A program made the translations under genes and the position numbers. A stretch of DNA of 64,000 nucleotides from Lotus japonicus (Eukaryota > Streptophyta > Magnoliopsida > Fabales > Fabaceae): the NCBI RefSeq assembly GCF_012489685.1, contig NC_080046.1, forward strand, positions 29,813,881 to 29,877,880. The letters run 5' to 3'. A model generated the notes under the pieces. It saw only the letters and a list, made by a program, of their open reading frames with translations. It made no database searches and was not told the origin of the DNA. Shown in pieces: positions 1 to 10,584 of the stretch; within the stretch, counting starts at the first letter, position 1, and the number at the start of each line of letters is the position of its first letter.

Positions 1-1015
1 GGGATATGATCGACTGTGTGGTTAGGATCGACCTGTTGATGTCAGGCATAGCGGAGGGAAAAGTCGACCCGCAGGGTTAGGACTGATCCGACTATGTCAA
101 GGTTGTAAGTGACACCCGAGGGTTATGGTCGACACAATGCCAGTGTTAGGACCGACTCGATCGTGCCCAGCCTATTTCCTTCGGAACCCTCTTAATTGAC
201 GTTGCATTGACATATCATGCACTCTAACTATATTTGTTGAGGTATTGATGATTGAATTGTATTAGAGATTTGATACAATGCAGAACTTATATGTATATAT
301 ACAACATATAAACATACCCCCCTCTATCGCATGTTGATTGTATATCTATTGTATTCTGTAAGTTGACCCTAGCACCTTGGCTTTGTTTGTATGTTTGTGT
401 TTGGGCGGTCGGCCTGCTGCCAGGCGTCTGTCAGCCGGTTCGTGATGATTCGTTGTGCGGGAAAGACCCGGAGCGAAATGTCTATTACTGAAGCTTTCGA
501 CGAGGACCCGGACTTCATGGCTGATCGAGGGAGAGTCGATGATAGTAGTGTGGGATATGGGTGGTTAGAGTCTTTTGAGTTGGTTGTCACTGTCATAGCT
601 CTGATTCGTCTTACTTTTGGGACCGGGTAGGTTCCCGATATATGGCTTTTGTGTGGTTCTCTTGCTGAGGATCACAAAGAGTCTGTCGGACTATAGGGGT
701 CTTGGGTTGAGGCCATTTTGAGGCCGACTTTCTCTTGGATAGTGGTATATTTGATGCTTTTGCGTACAGTTTTGGTTTGTATATATTCGCCTACGAGCAT
801 GTTACCTTGGAGTCACTGCGTGTGCGCGTGACGGGATAGTGCAGCAGAGGCTGTACCTTTGTATATGTTGTTTATCGGTTAGTTTAGTTGTTGGGCTTTG
901 TTTTTATTTCTTTATTGCTTTTATTAAAAGGAAACAATCAAAAAAAAATTACCTGTTTTCCGCGTAAAGTTTATTTTTGGTTATTAAAGTGACACCTGGA
1001 AATCGGGGTGTTACA
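1..1015 (+). mobile_element. Right part of a long LTR, gypsy element F
   Basis: This is the downstream part of an LTR whose left end lies outside the window. It ends in GGGGTGTTACA, the terminus shared by the other long LTRs here, and a tRNA-Met primer site follows at 1019. The block around 390-430 and the last 200 bp match the LTRs of element B (49080-60395), so F belongs to the B type. The region around 430-640 differs from B and lacks B's long ORF. No coding function is claimed. An A-rich stretch near 930-950 may mark polyadenylation. Confidence 0.85.
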
Positions 1016-1018
1016 TTG

Positions 1019-1030
1019 TGGTATCAGAGC
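1019..1030 (+). other. Primer binding site of element F
   Basis: TGGTATCAGAGC lies three bases after the LTR end. It is complementary to the 3' end of plant initiator tRNA-Met and is the expected minus-strand primer site. Confidence 0.9.
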
Positions 1031-1226
1031 TTGTCGAGTCTTTCGGGAGTCTTTGGGGAATAGGTCTTCTGTGCTAGGTTGTGTGACTCTGCAAAGAGTA
1101 AAAATTGATTGTCTGCCAAGCGATCTTCGCTTTAATTGATTGAAGTTGCTACCTAATCATATTGTATAGCTATGCATAATACTATCTTATGATTGGTACT
1201 GACTGTTTGCTAAACGAATACAGAAC

Positions 1227-2399
1227 ATGGTGAACGCGAACCAACTTGCTGAGATGGTGGCCACTTTGGTCCAAGCGATGACTGTACAAACGAATGACAA
1301 TGCACAGAGGCGTGCTGCTGAGGACGCACGCGAGCTACACCTGCGTCAGAGGGAAGCATCTCTGGACCAGAACAGGGGATTGAATAATTTCATAAGACAG
1401 AATCCACCCAAGTTCACGGGCGGGACTGACTCGGACGAGGCGGATCTCTGGATCCAAGAGATAGAGAAGATTTTCGAAGTACTACAGACTAGTGAAGGGG
1501 CTAAGGTGGGCCTGGCAACTTATCTACTATTGGGCGATGCTGAGTACTGGTGGAGGGGCACCAGAGGGATGATGGAGGCAAACCATGTTGAGGTGAACTG
1601 GAATTCTTTTCGTGCTGCTTTTCTGGAGAAGTATTTTCCTGATAGTGCTCGTGACGAGCGTGAGTCGCAGTTTCTGACTCTTCGTCAAGGGAGCATGACT
1701 ATTCCGGAATATGCTGCTAAGTTGGAATCTTTGGCCAAGCACTTCCGGTTTTTCCGTGATCAGGTTGATGAACGCTATATGTGCAAGCGCTTTGTGAGGG
1801 GACTGAGAGCTGACATTGGTGACTCAGTGAGACCGTTGGGGATTATGAGGTTTCAAGCTTTGGTTGAGAAGGCCACCGAGGTGGAACTGATGAAGAATAG
1901 GAGGATGGATCGGGCTGGAACTAGGGGACCAATGAGGTCAAGTTCCCGGAGCTATCAAGGAAAAGGAAAGTTTCAGATGAAGAAGCCTTATCAGCGTCCT
2001 ATAGGGGAAGGTTTTACCCCGGGACAGTACAAACCGATGACCATTGCTACTGGAGGTGCAGGGAATCAAACCGACAACAAGGGTGTGACATGTTTCAGGT
2101 GTGGGAAGACTGGACATTTTGCTGACAAGTGTTCAGCGACTGGACCAAGATGCTTTAATTGCAACCGAGTGGGGCATCTAGCCGTGGACTGTAAGGCGCC
2201 CAAGAGGGAGCCATCCGTTAACACTGCAAGGGTAAAGCGCCCTGCTGCTAGAGGAAGGGTTTATATCATGGACGGTGAGGGAGCTGAGGGGTTAACCGGA
2301 GGAGAGCGTAAGAACGATGGTAACCTTCTACCCATTCTTTCGCATTCCAGTATAATACGCTTCATTACTCTCGTAGCGTGTGCAACACGCCTAACTTAG
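1227..2399 (+). CDS. Gag of Ty3/gypsy element F (chromovirus, Tekay/Del-like)
   Basis: A 390-codon gag with a coiled, Gln/Glu-rich N-terminus and a retrotransposon gag core (about residues 55-220, with PPKFTGGTD and YWWRGT). A basic linker follows, then two CX2CX4HX4C zinc knuckles (CFRCGKTGHFADKC and CFNCNRVGHLAVDC). Gag would coat the RNA and form the virus-like particle. The ATG follows a CAG/AAC junction that looks like a splice acceptor. The frame is intact, but no protease or polymerase follows. The last 30 or so codons run into sequence that is non-coding in all related copies. Gag identity is secure; lineage is inferred. Confidence 0.9.
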   Translation: MVNANQLAEMVATLVQAMTVQTNDNAQRRAAEDARELHLRQREASLDQNRGLNNFIRQNPPKFTGGTDSDEADLWIQEIEKIFEVLQTSEGAKVGLATYLLLGDAEYWWRGTRGMMEANHVEVNWNSFRAAFLEKYFPDSARDERESQFLTLRQGSMTIPEYAAKLESLAKHFRFFRDQVDERYMCKRFVRGLRADIGDSVRPLGIMRFQALVEKATEVELMKNRRMDRAGTRGPMRSSSRSYQGKGKFQMKKPYQRPIGEGFTPGQYKPMTIATGGAGNQTDNKGVTCFRCGKTGHFADKCSATGPRCFNCNRVGHLAVDCKAPKREPSVNTARVKRPAARGRVYIMDGEGAEGLTGGERKNDGNLLPILSHSSIIRFITLVACATRLT

Positions 2400-3039
2400 T
2401 TATACTGTTTGAGCTTTGACCTTACAGTTATTACACCTATTAAGAATTTATTTGACTGCTACTCGTGTTTTAGCTATAGAAGTTACACGAGGTTTAGAAT
2501 AACACACTAAGTCTAGAAAGTAGTCTTCCACCAATGCGATTATAAGGAAGCTAGTAGCTGGAGAACGAATCTTAGAGAGATTCCTTATGGGTAGTATACG
2601 TGTTATGTTGAGGGTGCGTAGTTCCGTAGCGGGACCGTTAAGGATTGGATGTTGGGATAATTGTGACTACTGAATGATAGGAACTCATTGACTGTTCCAG
2701 TGGGTTTTTCTAAATTTCCACCTTCGATGTATTAGGCCTGATCAACCTAATATTGAGGGGGTGATATTCGGAATCACAGCTGGTTATGGACTTTGATAGA
2801 AAGATGTGTAAGATGAATTTGAATTGATTGAGGATTAGTCGGATTTGGGAGGAAAGTTCGTGTTAAGCACTTGATTGTGAAAGATTAAGATTTAAATCTT
2901 TGGAATTCGATGAGTGTCGTATAGACATTGATTGGTTAGTTCGTGTGATTACTCCAAGTAGAGGTAGACTAAGTCAAGAGGTTTAAGTTGGAATTTCTGT
3001 TGCTCTGTAAAAATCAAACACGGTTACTAACATTTGACT
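2400..3039 (+). mobile_element. Non-coding post-gag remnant of F
   Basis: There is no ORF of note. The first 250 bp are similar to the stretches after gag in element A (19100-19300) and element B (53020-53260). The part from about 2670 to 2970 matches 54090-54400 of element B almost base for base. F therefore seems to have lost protease through integrase, as B has largely done. Similarity to B ends near 2970. The rest up to 3039 is either F or older host sequence. Confidence 0.65.
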
Positions 3040-3055
3040 AAGTTGTGTTGAGGTT
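3040..3055 (+). repeat. LINE target-site duplication, left copy
   Basis: AAGTTGTGTTGAGGTT is repeated exactly at 8513-8528. The two copies bracket the LINE. Confidence 0.93.
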
Positions 3056-3305
3056 AATAAAAAATAAGAGGCATTCAAGTTTGATATCGAATGGCTGCGC
3101 TAGGGTTTGACCTCGAACGTGGTGTGGCGGCGCGTGGATTTCCGTGCGAATCTTCCATTGTTTGACGGTGGTGCTCTCTCGTGATTGGTCTTGGCTTGAG
3201 GTTTTCTTGGGCTGGGGCAGTTTGGTTACTGGTTCACCAGAGTTGCTATTTTCAGAGTGGTTTTCTCCTCTTTTTTTCTCTTGAGTGGTTGCCTGTCTTT
3301 TTCTC

Positions 3306-4367
3306 ATGGAGGATGACGGTGCAATCGTTTTCACAGCGGAGGAGGATGTACTCATTGATGTCTCCACCGCTGTGACTGCGGCCGCTGCCTCAACTGATGC
3401 GTGGGTAGTTGGCAAGGTTCTAAACAGCAAGCTGATAAACTCTAGGGCTCTCAAAAGCACTATCCTAGGGTTATGGCGAACCCAACACAGATTTGAGGTT
3501 CGTGAGATGGGTTCCAATCTCTTTACGGTGCGATTTCATAATCCACAGGACAGAGACCGGATTCTCAGAGCAGGGCCATGGAACTTTGATAAGTTTCTTA
3601 TGGTGATGACGAAACTTGAGGTAGATGAGGTTCCGTCCCAGGTTCCTCTCACCAAGGCACCATTCTGGGTGCAAGTCCATGATTTTCCGCCACGATTACG
3701 CTCTGATGCTACGGCTAGGGCTATTGGCAAGGTGTTGGGAGAATTTATGGAGTGGGATCATGCAGACAAACATCGTGACGGTCAGTTCCTCCGTGTACGT
3801 GTGATGCTCGACGTAACACGTCCTTTGCTGCGTGGCTCTCGTCTTGCTCGTGCGAATAAGGAGCCCCTACGGGTTCGTTTCAAATATGAGCGTCTGGGTA
3901 ATGTATGCAACAGATGTGGGAAACTGGACCATTATTCTAAGGATTGCTCGCTGGAAGCTCCATCTCCTCTTCCCTATGGGGCTTGGATCAAGGCAGATAC
4001 AGGGAAGCAAGGTTTTGGTAGTGAGTCACAACGCCAAGATGATAAGAAGGAGAAAGAGAGGGACTCGAGTTCTGCCAATGAGAAGGAGCTACACTCACCT
4101 ACGGCTTCACAACATTCAGCCTCCAAGCCGCGGGAGAGTGGTGTTAGTGGTGAGGCGGAGGAGACCGCCGGTAGGGTGAAGGGGCTGCCCTCACGTTCCA
4201 CGCTTCCAAAGCGTAAGGAGACTTCCCTTGGTGGCGGCTCGGCCAGGGGAAAGAAGAGATCAGCGGAGAGTCGTGATTCATCGATGGGTCAAGCACACCC
4301 TTCAAAGAAGCTGCTTTCTGATGCGATATCGGCGGATGCTGCTGGGCAGGTCCGCCGGGCACAATGA
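3306..4367 (+). CDS. LINE ORF1: RNA-binding protein, DUF4283-like with zinc knuckle
   Basis: About 353 codons from the ATG at 3306, chosen over an in-frame ATG at 3285 because plant LINE ORF1 proteins commonly start with an acidic MEDD-like stretch. Residues of about 25-175 resemble the plant DUF4283 module (PWNFDKFLMV, PFWVQVHDFP). A CX2CX4HX4C knuckle (CNRCGKLDHYSKDC) lies near residue 200. The C-terminal third is Ser/Lys/Glu-rich and low complexity. ORF1 products bind the element RNA and help form the ribonucleoprotein. The stop overlaps the ORF2 start as ATGA, which suggests reinitiation. Confidence 0.92.
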   Translation: MEDDGAIVFTAEEDVLIDVSTAVTAAAASTDAWVVGKVLNSKLINSRALKSTILGLWRTQHRFEVREMGSNLFTVRFHNPQDRDRILRAGPWNFDKFLMVMTKLEVDEVPSQVPLTKAPFWVQVHDFPPRLRSDATARAIGKVLGEFMEWDHADKHRDGQFLRVRVMLDVTRPLLRGSRLARANKEPLRVRFKYERLGNVCNRCGKLDHYSKDCSLEAPSPLPYGAWIKADTGKQGFGSESQRQDDKKEKERDSSSANEKELHSPTASQHSASKPRESGVSGEAEETAGRVKGLPSRSTLPKRKETSLGGGSARGKKRSAESRDSSMGQAHPSKKLLSDAISADAAGQVRRAQ

Positions 4368-7300
4368 AACTATTATCGTGGAACTGTCGTGGGCTTGGGA
4401 CCCTACAGGCAGTGCTGGCTCTAACCGAGCTCATCCACTCTAAAGTTCCTGATGTTGTCTTTGTTATGGAAACTAGGAAAAAGGTCTTTGAAGTTCAGCG
4501 TATGCGGAGGATTGCAGGTTACTCCAATTATTATGCGGTGGACTGTAGAGGTTCAGGGCATTCTAAGGGTGGCGGGTTGTGTCTCTATTGGAGGGATGAT
4601 TTTGATTTGCATATTATTTCCTCCTCTCCCCACGTGATAAATTTTTTGGTCCCGGTTGATGATTCTAGCTTGGGGATAAACCAAGCTCATGTTACTGCTA
4701 TTTATGGGTATCCTCAAACAGCGATGAAGAGACTTACTTGGGAGCTTATACAGTCCCTAAAGCCTCTTGATGGAGTGCCTTGGTTGTGTTTGGGGGATTT
4801 CAATGATGTGTTATCTCCGAATGACAAGCGGGGAGGTGATGCGGTTGATTTGGGACATCTCCAGTTGGTTCATGATACTCTCTCTTCTTGTGGGTTGCAT
4901 GAGGTCTCTTTTCAAGGTGTGCCATTCACCTGGTGTAATAAACGAGCTATGCCTGCAACTATTGATGAGCGAATTGACTATGCTTTATGCAATGACCCTT
5001 GGCGTGCTGTTTGGAGCTCTACCCTGGTGGAGCACTTACATAGGCTACGGTCAGATCATAACCCGATTATGGTATCTTGTTTTTTATCCCCACCTCCGGT
5101 GCCTTGTTCACGTCAACGCTTGTTCCGGTTCGAACAGATGTGGCTAGCGGAGGGTGCGGAATGTGAGGAGGTGGTGTCCACGGTGTGGGGCTCTCATGGT
5201 GATGTGGTTTCGGGTTTGGATGTTTTGGGGTCGAGCTTGGGTGATTGGGGGAAGGCTCGTTTTGGTCACTTCAAGAGAGACATTAAAAGACTTCAGGAGA
5301 AGCTTCAGAAGCTCCAGGTCACTACCCATTCTGCTGAGGTGCTGCTTGAGATAGCCAATACTGAACATGAGCTGGATGGTTTACTTGAGATGGAGGAGGC
5401 GTGGTGGGGGCAGCGCTCTAGAGCGTCCTGGCTCAAGTTGGGAGATCGGAATACTCAGTTCTTTCATAGGAAAGCAAATCAGAGGCGAACTCGAAATAAT
5501 ATTTCCAAGATTGTTGATGATGATGGTACTTCCTATACTAGTGAGATGGATATTATTCATGTTTTTTCTGATTATTTTCAGGGTTTGTTTACCTCCTCTA
5601 GGCCTACACGCATGGAGGAGGCGACGACTTTGGTTCAGGACCGCCTGACAGAGGGACATCGATTGTTTCTGGCCACTGAATTCTCTGCTGATGAGGTAAT
5701 TGCGGCTTTGCGCCAGATGCATCCTACGAAGGCGCCCGGGAGGGATGGCTTTCCCGCTCTTTTCTATCAGCGGTTCTGGAATGTGGTTGGTGAGGATGTT
5801 ACAAATTTTGTGCTGGGTATTCTGAATGGTGGTGTTTCACCGGCTTCTATTAATCAGACATTGCTTGTGCTGATTCCTAAAGTGAAGAAGCCGCTTCATG
5901 CTAGTCAGTTTCGGCCGATTAGTTTGTGCAATGTCATCTTTAAACTGGTGACCAAGACCATTGCAAACAGGTTGAAGGTTATTCTCCCTGATGTTGTTTC
6001 AGAGACTCAAAGTGCTTTTGTCCCGGATCGGCTGATTACAGACAATGCATTGGTGGCCTTTGAGTGTTTTCATTTTATGAAGAAGAAGATGACGGGCAGA
6101 CAGGGGATGATGGCTCTAAAGCTTGATATGGCAAAGGCATATGACCGAGTGGAATGGGATTTTCTTCAGATGACGCTTGAGCAGATGGGTTTCCCTATCC
6201 ATTGGGTGACTTTGATTATGGGCTGTGTGCGGACGGTGTCTTTCTCTGTTATGATTAATGGGCGTCCTACACCATCTTTTCTTCCGCAGCGGGGTTTACG
6301 ACAGGGTGATCCTTTATCTCCCTATCTGTTTATCCTGTGTGCTGAAGTCTTTTCTGCCATGCTCTCCAAGGCGGTGGCTGAGTCATCTCTACATGGGTTG
6401 AGAGTTGCTCCTGGGGCTCCTATAGTTTCTCATCTCTTCTTTGCGGATGATAGTATTATCTTTTGCCGGGCCACGGAGGAGGAGGTTGAGGTGGTGTCTT
6501 CCATCCTTGATTTTTATGAGGCTGCTTCAGGTCAGAAAATCAATCTTGACAAATCGCAACTCACTTTTAGCCGAACTGTGCTTTCTACTAGAATAGATCA
6601 GCTGTCAAGGTTTTTGGGTGTTAAGGCTGTGGAGAGTTATGATAAATATTTGGGTCTTCCCACGATTATTGGGAAGTCTAAAGCCCAAGTGTTTGCTTTT
6701 GTCAAGGAGCGAGTGTGGAAGAAGCTGAAGGGATGGAAGGAGAAGGCTCTTTCTAGGGCGGGTAGGGAGGTGCTTGTGAAGGCGGTGGCTCAGGCGATCC
6801 CGGCATATGTTATGAGTTGTTTTGCGCTTCCGGTGTCACTTTGTTCGGAGATTGAGGGGATGATCAATAGATTCTATTGGGGTGGTGATGTGACAAAGAG
6901 GAAGATGTGCTGGATGCGGTGGGATAAATTGGCTCAACCCAAGGATAGAGGAGGGCTTGGCTTTCGCTCTTTTAAGGCTTTTAATACTGCTCTATTAGCT
7001 AAACAGGGTTGGCGAATAATGAATGTGGAGAATTCTTTGATGGCCCGGATTTTTAAAGCATGCTACTTTCGTCATTCTTCCGTGTTGGAGGCCACGAAAG
7101 GCTCTCGGCCAAGCTATACGTGGAGTAGCATTTTGGGTGCACGATGGGTGTTGGATAGAGGATGCCTTTGGAGAGTTGGAACGGGGGAGATGATTGATAT
7201 ATGGGCTCACCAATGGGTTCCAGGAGCAGCAGGTTTCAAGCTGTTTTCAGGGCATAATTACAGCCCGGGGTTGAGTCGTGTAGCACAGCTCTTGTTGCCA

Positions 7301-8479
7301 GGAGGAAAGGGGTGGAACCATGCTTTGGTTCGCCAGATTTTTGCTCCTCATGAAGCAAGCATGATTCTGCAGATTCCGGTCTCGGTTGTGGGTAGCGTTG
7401 ACAGAATTTTCTGGATGGGTAAGGAGAATGGGTGCTATGATACACATTCTGGTTATGAATTTATTATGCAGGGGCATATGCTGGCTTCACCTTCTGATGC
7501 AGGTTCAGAACTTTGGACACCTCTCTGGAAGTCCAAGTCGCTCCCTCGTTGTAAGGAGCTCTTGTGGCGCGCTTGCAATGATGTTCTCCCTGTCCGTGCA
7601 GCTCTAGTTCATCGTGGGATCGTGGAGGATTCAATTTGTCCGCTGTGTGGGGAGGAGTGTGAAACCGTGAACCATGCATTCTTTGCTTGCACGGAGGTGG
7701 CTCCGATTTGGTTCAGTTCGCCGCTGTCTTTGGATTTCAGGAACGTTCCACAAAGCTTCTCCTTAAAACAGTGGTTGTCACAGGTTTTGAAGGAGGGGGA
7801 TGAATGGTTTATTGATTCTGTGCTTACACTGCTGTGGGCAATTTGGGAGAGGAGGAATCGATGGTGCTTTGATCAGCAGTGGTATCCTTATGACTTTGTG
7901 CTTCGTCGAGCTGCTTCTATGGTAACCGTGAGTCTGTTGGCTATGGATAATGAAGCTACACGTACAGATCAGCTGCGGGATGGACGGAGGGATCGCTGGC
8001 GCGCTCCACAGCCGGGAATGATCAAGATTAATGTTGATGCTTCGGTCCCTGCTGGTTCGGTGATGGGCTACGGTTATATTGCCAGGAATTCTTTGGGACA
8101 AGTGTTAGCAACTGCAGCTTCGAAGTGGCCCAAGGCGTCATCAGTGGCTCTTGCAGAAGCTATGGCATTGAGGTGGGCTTTACAACTTTCTTTGGAGCTT
8201 GGTTTCTTTAATGTGGAGGTGGAACTTGACAGCAAGATTGTGGTAGATTCCTGGAGGAACCATTGTCAGCAAGCTTCTTATTTAGCTTTAGTGATTTCTG
8301 ATTCAGTTTTTATTTCCCAGTATTTTTACCGCTTTTCTATAGCTCATGTGTTGCGAGCTAGTAATATGGCTGCAGACTTTTTGGCCAAATTTTCTTTGTC
8401 TAGTTACTGTTTTGTTGGGATTGAGGAGTACCCTGTCGGTTTAGAGACGGTGCTTTCCTCGGATTTGGTTTCATCTTGA
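4364..8479 (+). CDS. LINE ORF2: endonuclease, reverse transcriptase, RNase H
   Basis: A 1371-codon polyprotein. An APE-type endonuclease comes first (SWNCRGLG at the N-terminus, LGDFNDV near 145, SDHNP near 230). The reverse transcriptase follows (about 440-760), with KLDMAKAYDRVEWDFL near 586, LRQGDPLSPYLFIL, and the catalytic FADDSIIF near 692. Next is a zf-RVT segment with CPLCGEECETVNHAFFAC near 1095. Last is a plant-type RNase H (INVDAS near 1222 to the C-terminus). It would nick the target and copy the LINE RNA there. All catalytic motifs looked for are present and there is no internal stop. The start overlaps the ORF1 stop by one base. Confidence 0.95.
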   Translation: MKLLSWNCRGLGTLQAVLALTELIHSKVPDVVFVMETRKKVFEVQRMRRIAGYSNYYAVDCRGSGHSKGGGLCLYWRDDFDLHIISSSPHVINFLVPVDDSSLGINQAHVTAIYGYPQTAMKRLTWELIQSLKPLDGVPWLCLGDFNDVLSPNDKRGGDAVDLGHLQLVHDTLSSCGLHEVSFQGVPFTWCNKRAMPATIDERIDYALCNDPWRAVWSSTLVEHLHRLRSDHNPIMVSCFLSPPPVPCSRQRLFRFEQMWLAEGAECEEVVSTVWGSHGDVVSGLDVLGSSLGDWGKARFGHFKRDIKRLQEKLQKLQVTTHSAEVLLEIANTEHELDGLLEMEEAWWGQRSRASWLKLGDRNTQFFHRKANQRRTRNNISKIVDDDGTSYTSEMDIIHVFSDYFQGLFTSSRPTRMEEATTLVQDRLTEGHRLFLATEFSADEVIAALRQMHPTKAPGRDGFPALFYQRFWNVVGEDVTNFVLGILNGGVSPASINQTLLVLIPKVKKPLHASQFRPISLCNVIFKLVTKTIANRLKVILPDVVSETQSAFVPDRLITDNALVAFECFHFMKKKMTGRQGMMALKLDMAKAYDRVEWDFLQMTLEQMGFPIHWVTLIMGCVRTVSFSVMINGRPTPSFLPQRGLRQGDPLSPYLFILCAEVFSAMLSKAVAESSLHGLRVAPGAPIVSHLFFADDSIIFCRATEEEVEVVSSILDFYEAASGQKINLDKSQLTFSRTVLSTRIDQLSRFLGVKAVESYDKYLGLPTIIGKSKAQVFAFVKERVWKKLKGWKEKALSRAGREVLVKAVAQAIPAYVMSCFALPVSLCSEIEGMINRFYWGGDVTKRKMCWMRWDKLAQPKDRGGLGFRSFKAFNTALLAKQGWRIMNVENSLMARIFKACYFRHSSVLEATKGSRPSYTWSSILGARWVLDRGCLWRVGTGEMIDIWAHQWVPGAAGFKLFSGHNYSPGLSRVAQLLLPGGKGWNHALVRQIFAPHEASMILQIPVSVVGSVDRIFWMGKENGCYDTHSGYEFIMQGHMLASPSDAGSELWTPLWKSKSLPRCKELLWRACNDVLPVRAALVHRGIVEDSICPLCGEECETVNHAFFACTEVAPIWFSSPLSLDFRNVPQSFSLKQWLSQVLKEGDEWFIDSVLTLLWAIWERRNRWCFDQQWYPYDFVLRRAASMVTVSLLAMDNEATRTDQLRDGRRDRWRAPQPGMIKINVDASVPAGSVMGYGYIARNSLGQVLATAASKWPKASSVALAEAMALRWALQLSLELGFFNVEVELDSKIVVDSWRNHCQQASYLALVISDSVFISQYFYRFSIAHVLRASNMAADFLAKFSLSSYCFVGIEEYPVGLETVLSSDLVSS

Positions 8480-8512
8480 TTGATTAATGAAATTTCTGTT
8501 TCTCTCAAAAAA

Positions 8513-8528
8513 AAGTTGTGTTGAGGTT
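8513..8528 (+). repeat. LINE target-site duplication, right copy
   Basis: Exact repeat of 3040-3055, directly after the A tail. Confidence 0.93.
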
Positions 8529-9485
8529 CACAAAAGTCTTCAATCGTGCTGCTGCCATCTTGAAAAAATGGTTTGTGGTTGTGGAACACTATATAGTTGC
8601 AATCACCTCAGGCATCTATAACTGCCACAAAATACCCGTCACAAAAGTGGTTATCCAAACACTCATCGTGGTTCACGTCTCACCACTAAAAAAAGAGAGT
8701 AATATGTGAGGTAGTAGGAAGATAAGAGTAACACAAAGCAAGCTTATAAAAAAAAAAGTAAGTCAAAATGAGATGAAAACTAAACTAAGTATAAATCCAC
8801 CCAGTTATCTAGTAATTTTGAGACCTCATTTTAGAAAGTGAGACACTCAAATTTCACACAGTCCTCCATAATTTTCCACGTCATTCTTTTTATAATTAAT
8901 TATTCTCTCTCTTCATTTGCTTCCTCCGTGTTCTATACGCGCTGTCTATGGCTTGGTTATTCTCATTATTCTTTGGAACCGTTTTTCCAAATCCTTTGAA
9001 TATTCTCCCAAAATTCTCTCAAACTCCCTCCCAAAATTTCCCAAATTTCCCAATCTCTTCTGATATTTCATGGGTTCGTTCTAATATTTGTGATTCAAGT
9101 TTCCAATCTCCTCCTGGCAAATCTCTTTTTTCTATATTCTACACAATTCCTAAATCATTTGTCATGATATTTGATGCTCTGTACAACCTCACTATCTCAC
9201 GAGAAGCACCGCGTTTTCATCTAAGGATTCAAAACGACTATGGTTTCAGGTTTGTGATTGAATCTTCTCTCACATAGGTTTGCATTTCTATCTCTTTCAT
9301 TTGAACTGGGTTCGCAAATTTTGGTGTCAATTCCATCATGTTTCAAATGAATAAAGCAGTGCCAAAGCATAGCTGGTCGTCAAATTCAAATGATGGTAAA
9401 ATCCTATAACATTATCCTTCCTTTTTTTTTTGATAGGCACATTATCCTTCCTTATTTCTGATAGGCACATCATTTCCTTATTTCG
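8529..9485. other. Non-coding AT-rich stretch, origin unclear
   Basis: The sequence between the LINE target site and the truncated LTR of G. It holds A-runs and a small direct repeat near 9432-9470 (a GATAGGCACAT motif twice, with CCTTCCTT). Apart from the weak exon candidate at 8948 I see no gene, RNA or element ends. Confidence 0.4.
8948..9277 (+). CDS. Possible orphan first exon, product unknown
   Basis: An open frame of 109 codons starting MAWLFSLFFG, with a hydrophobic, Pro/Ser/Phe-rich N-terminal half and a more polar C-terminal end. A pyrimidine-rich leader (CTCTCTCTTC) and a TTTTTATAATTAATTA box lie 40-70 bp upstream, as in a plant 5' UTR. A possible splice donor (TTTCAG/GTTTGT) lies near 9250. 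I do not recognise the protein. It may be a gene fragment cut off by the retroelement cluster, or chance. Confidence 0.22.
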   Translation: MAWLFSLFFGTVFPNPLNILPKFSQTPSQNFPNFPISSDISWVRSNICDSSFQSPPGKSLFSIFYTIPKSFVMIFDALYNLTISREAPRFHLRIQNDYGFRFVIESSLT

Positions 9486-10581
9486 GTGTAAGAGCGTCTG
9501 TAGACGTCTCTTGTAGCAGACCGAAATGGCAGACCTACGGGTTACGGCTGATCTGACTACCGCTGTCGTTGGAATAAGAGGCACGCGGGCCGAAATGGTC
9601 CCACCGTGGCTGGTGCTAGGGCTGATCCGTTGATGTCCATCCGTTCCGGATTGCATATTGGTTGACTGGGTTAACCTGCATACATATCATGCAACATGCA
9701 TACTAATTTAGTTGTTGAGTGTGATTGGTAATTGTTAAACCTATTTGGAACATGCTATCTGCTATTATTGCGTTTATGTTATTATGGAACATGCAACCCT
9801 AGGAATAACATCTCTAGCTATAAGCCTAAGTGGCTATCTATTACTTGTACCTATTGGGTTTATTATCTACATAGTTCTTTAGAGTTGACCCTCGCGTCTT
9901 CTGTGTGTGCTTTGGCGAACAAACGCCCTTTGTCAGATGTCTTCGGCGGGCTGATTCATGATGGTTCATCCTTCGGGAGGAACTAGGGTTGAGATGCGGG
10001 AATGGAGCGTATCGCGGTTGCGAGAGGAGGACGGATGGTGTACATAGACTAGGTCGTTCTGGATTTCAAATTCAGACGACGATCATGCTAGCATGTAGGT
10101 TTTAGTGCTGGTGTGAGCTCCTCGAGATGGGATTAGTGTAGGAGTAGAGTCTTAGCTCTGAACATCATTTGTTTTCTTTGGGAACAGGGTAGTTTCCCAC
10201 CTATAGCTTTTTGTGTGGTTTCCTTATGGGAATCACAGAGAGTTGGTTGGACTTAGGAGGTCTTATTTTCAGGCCATTGGGTCAGCTTATTCTCAGTTTT
10301 GAGGGAAAGTGTTGCGGACACTTACCTTAATATTCGGTTTGTACATCTTGCCTACGGGCGCTACTCTTCTATTACCATCACTGGAGGTTTACTCGTGACG
10401 AGGTTGTTACTTACAGCGGGGGCTGTTTATATATTGTATATTAGTTCTATTGCTTTTCGCATTTGGGTTTTATTTAATTCAGTCTTGTCTTAGTTATTAT
10501 CGAAAAAAAAATATTCACGTTTTTCCGCATTAAGTTTACTTTTGGTTACTAAAGTGACGCCACCGAAATCGGGGTGTTACA
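9486..10581 (+). mobile_element. 5'-truncated LTR of G
   Basis: Matches the last 1096 bp of the complete G LTR at 27241-30982 with only a handful of base differences and no gap. The first 2.6 kb, including the promoter, is absent. It ends GGGGTGTTACA. Confidence 0.9.
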
Positions 10582-10584
10582 TTA

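Larger units (their letters stand above)
3056..8512 (+). mobile_element. Full-length L1-type LINE
   Basis: A 5.46-kb non-LTR retrotransposon with about 250 bp of 5' leader, ORF1 (3306-4367) and ORF2 (4364-8479). A short 3' UTR and an A-rich tail of about eight bases follow. A perfect 16-bp TSD flanks it, as expected for target-primed reverse transcription. Neither ORF has a stop or frameshift. This points to recent insertion of a complete copy. Whether the 5' leader holds a working promoter cannot be judged. Confidence 0.95.

Noticed and set aside
391..630. Open frame in the F LTR starting [11 protein letters not shown]
   Set aside because: The start resembles that of the 59226 ORF, but it soon diverges into low-information sequence and is only 79 codons. 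The LTR context and lack of conservation make it unlikely to be a gene.
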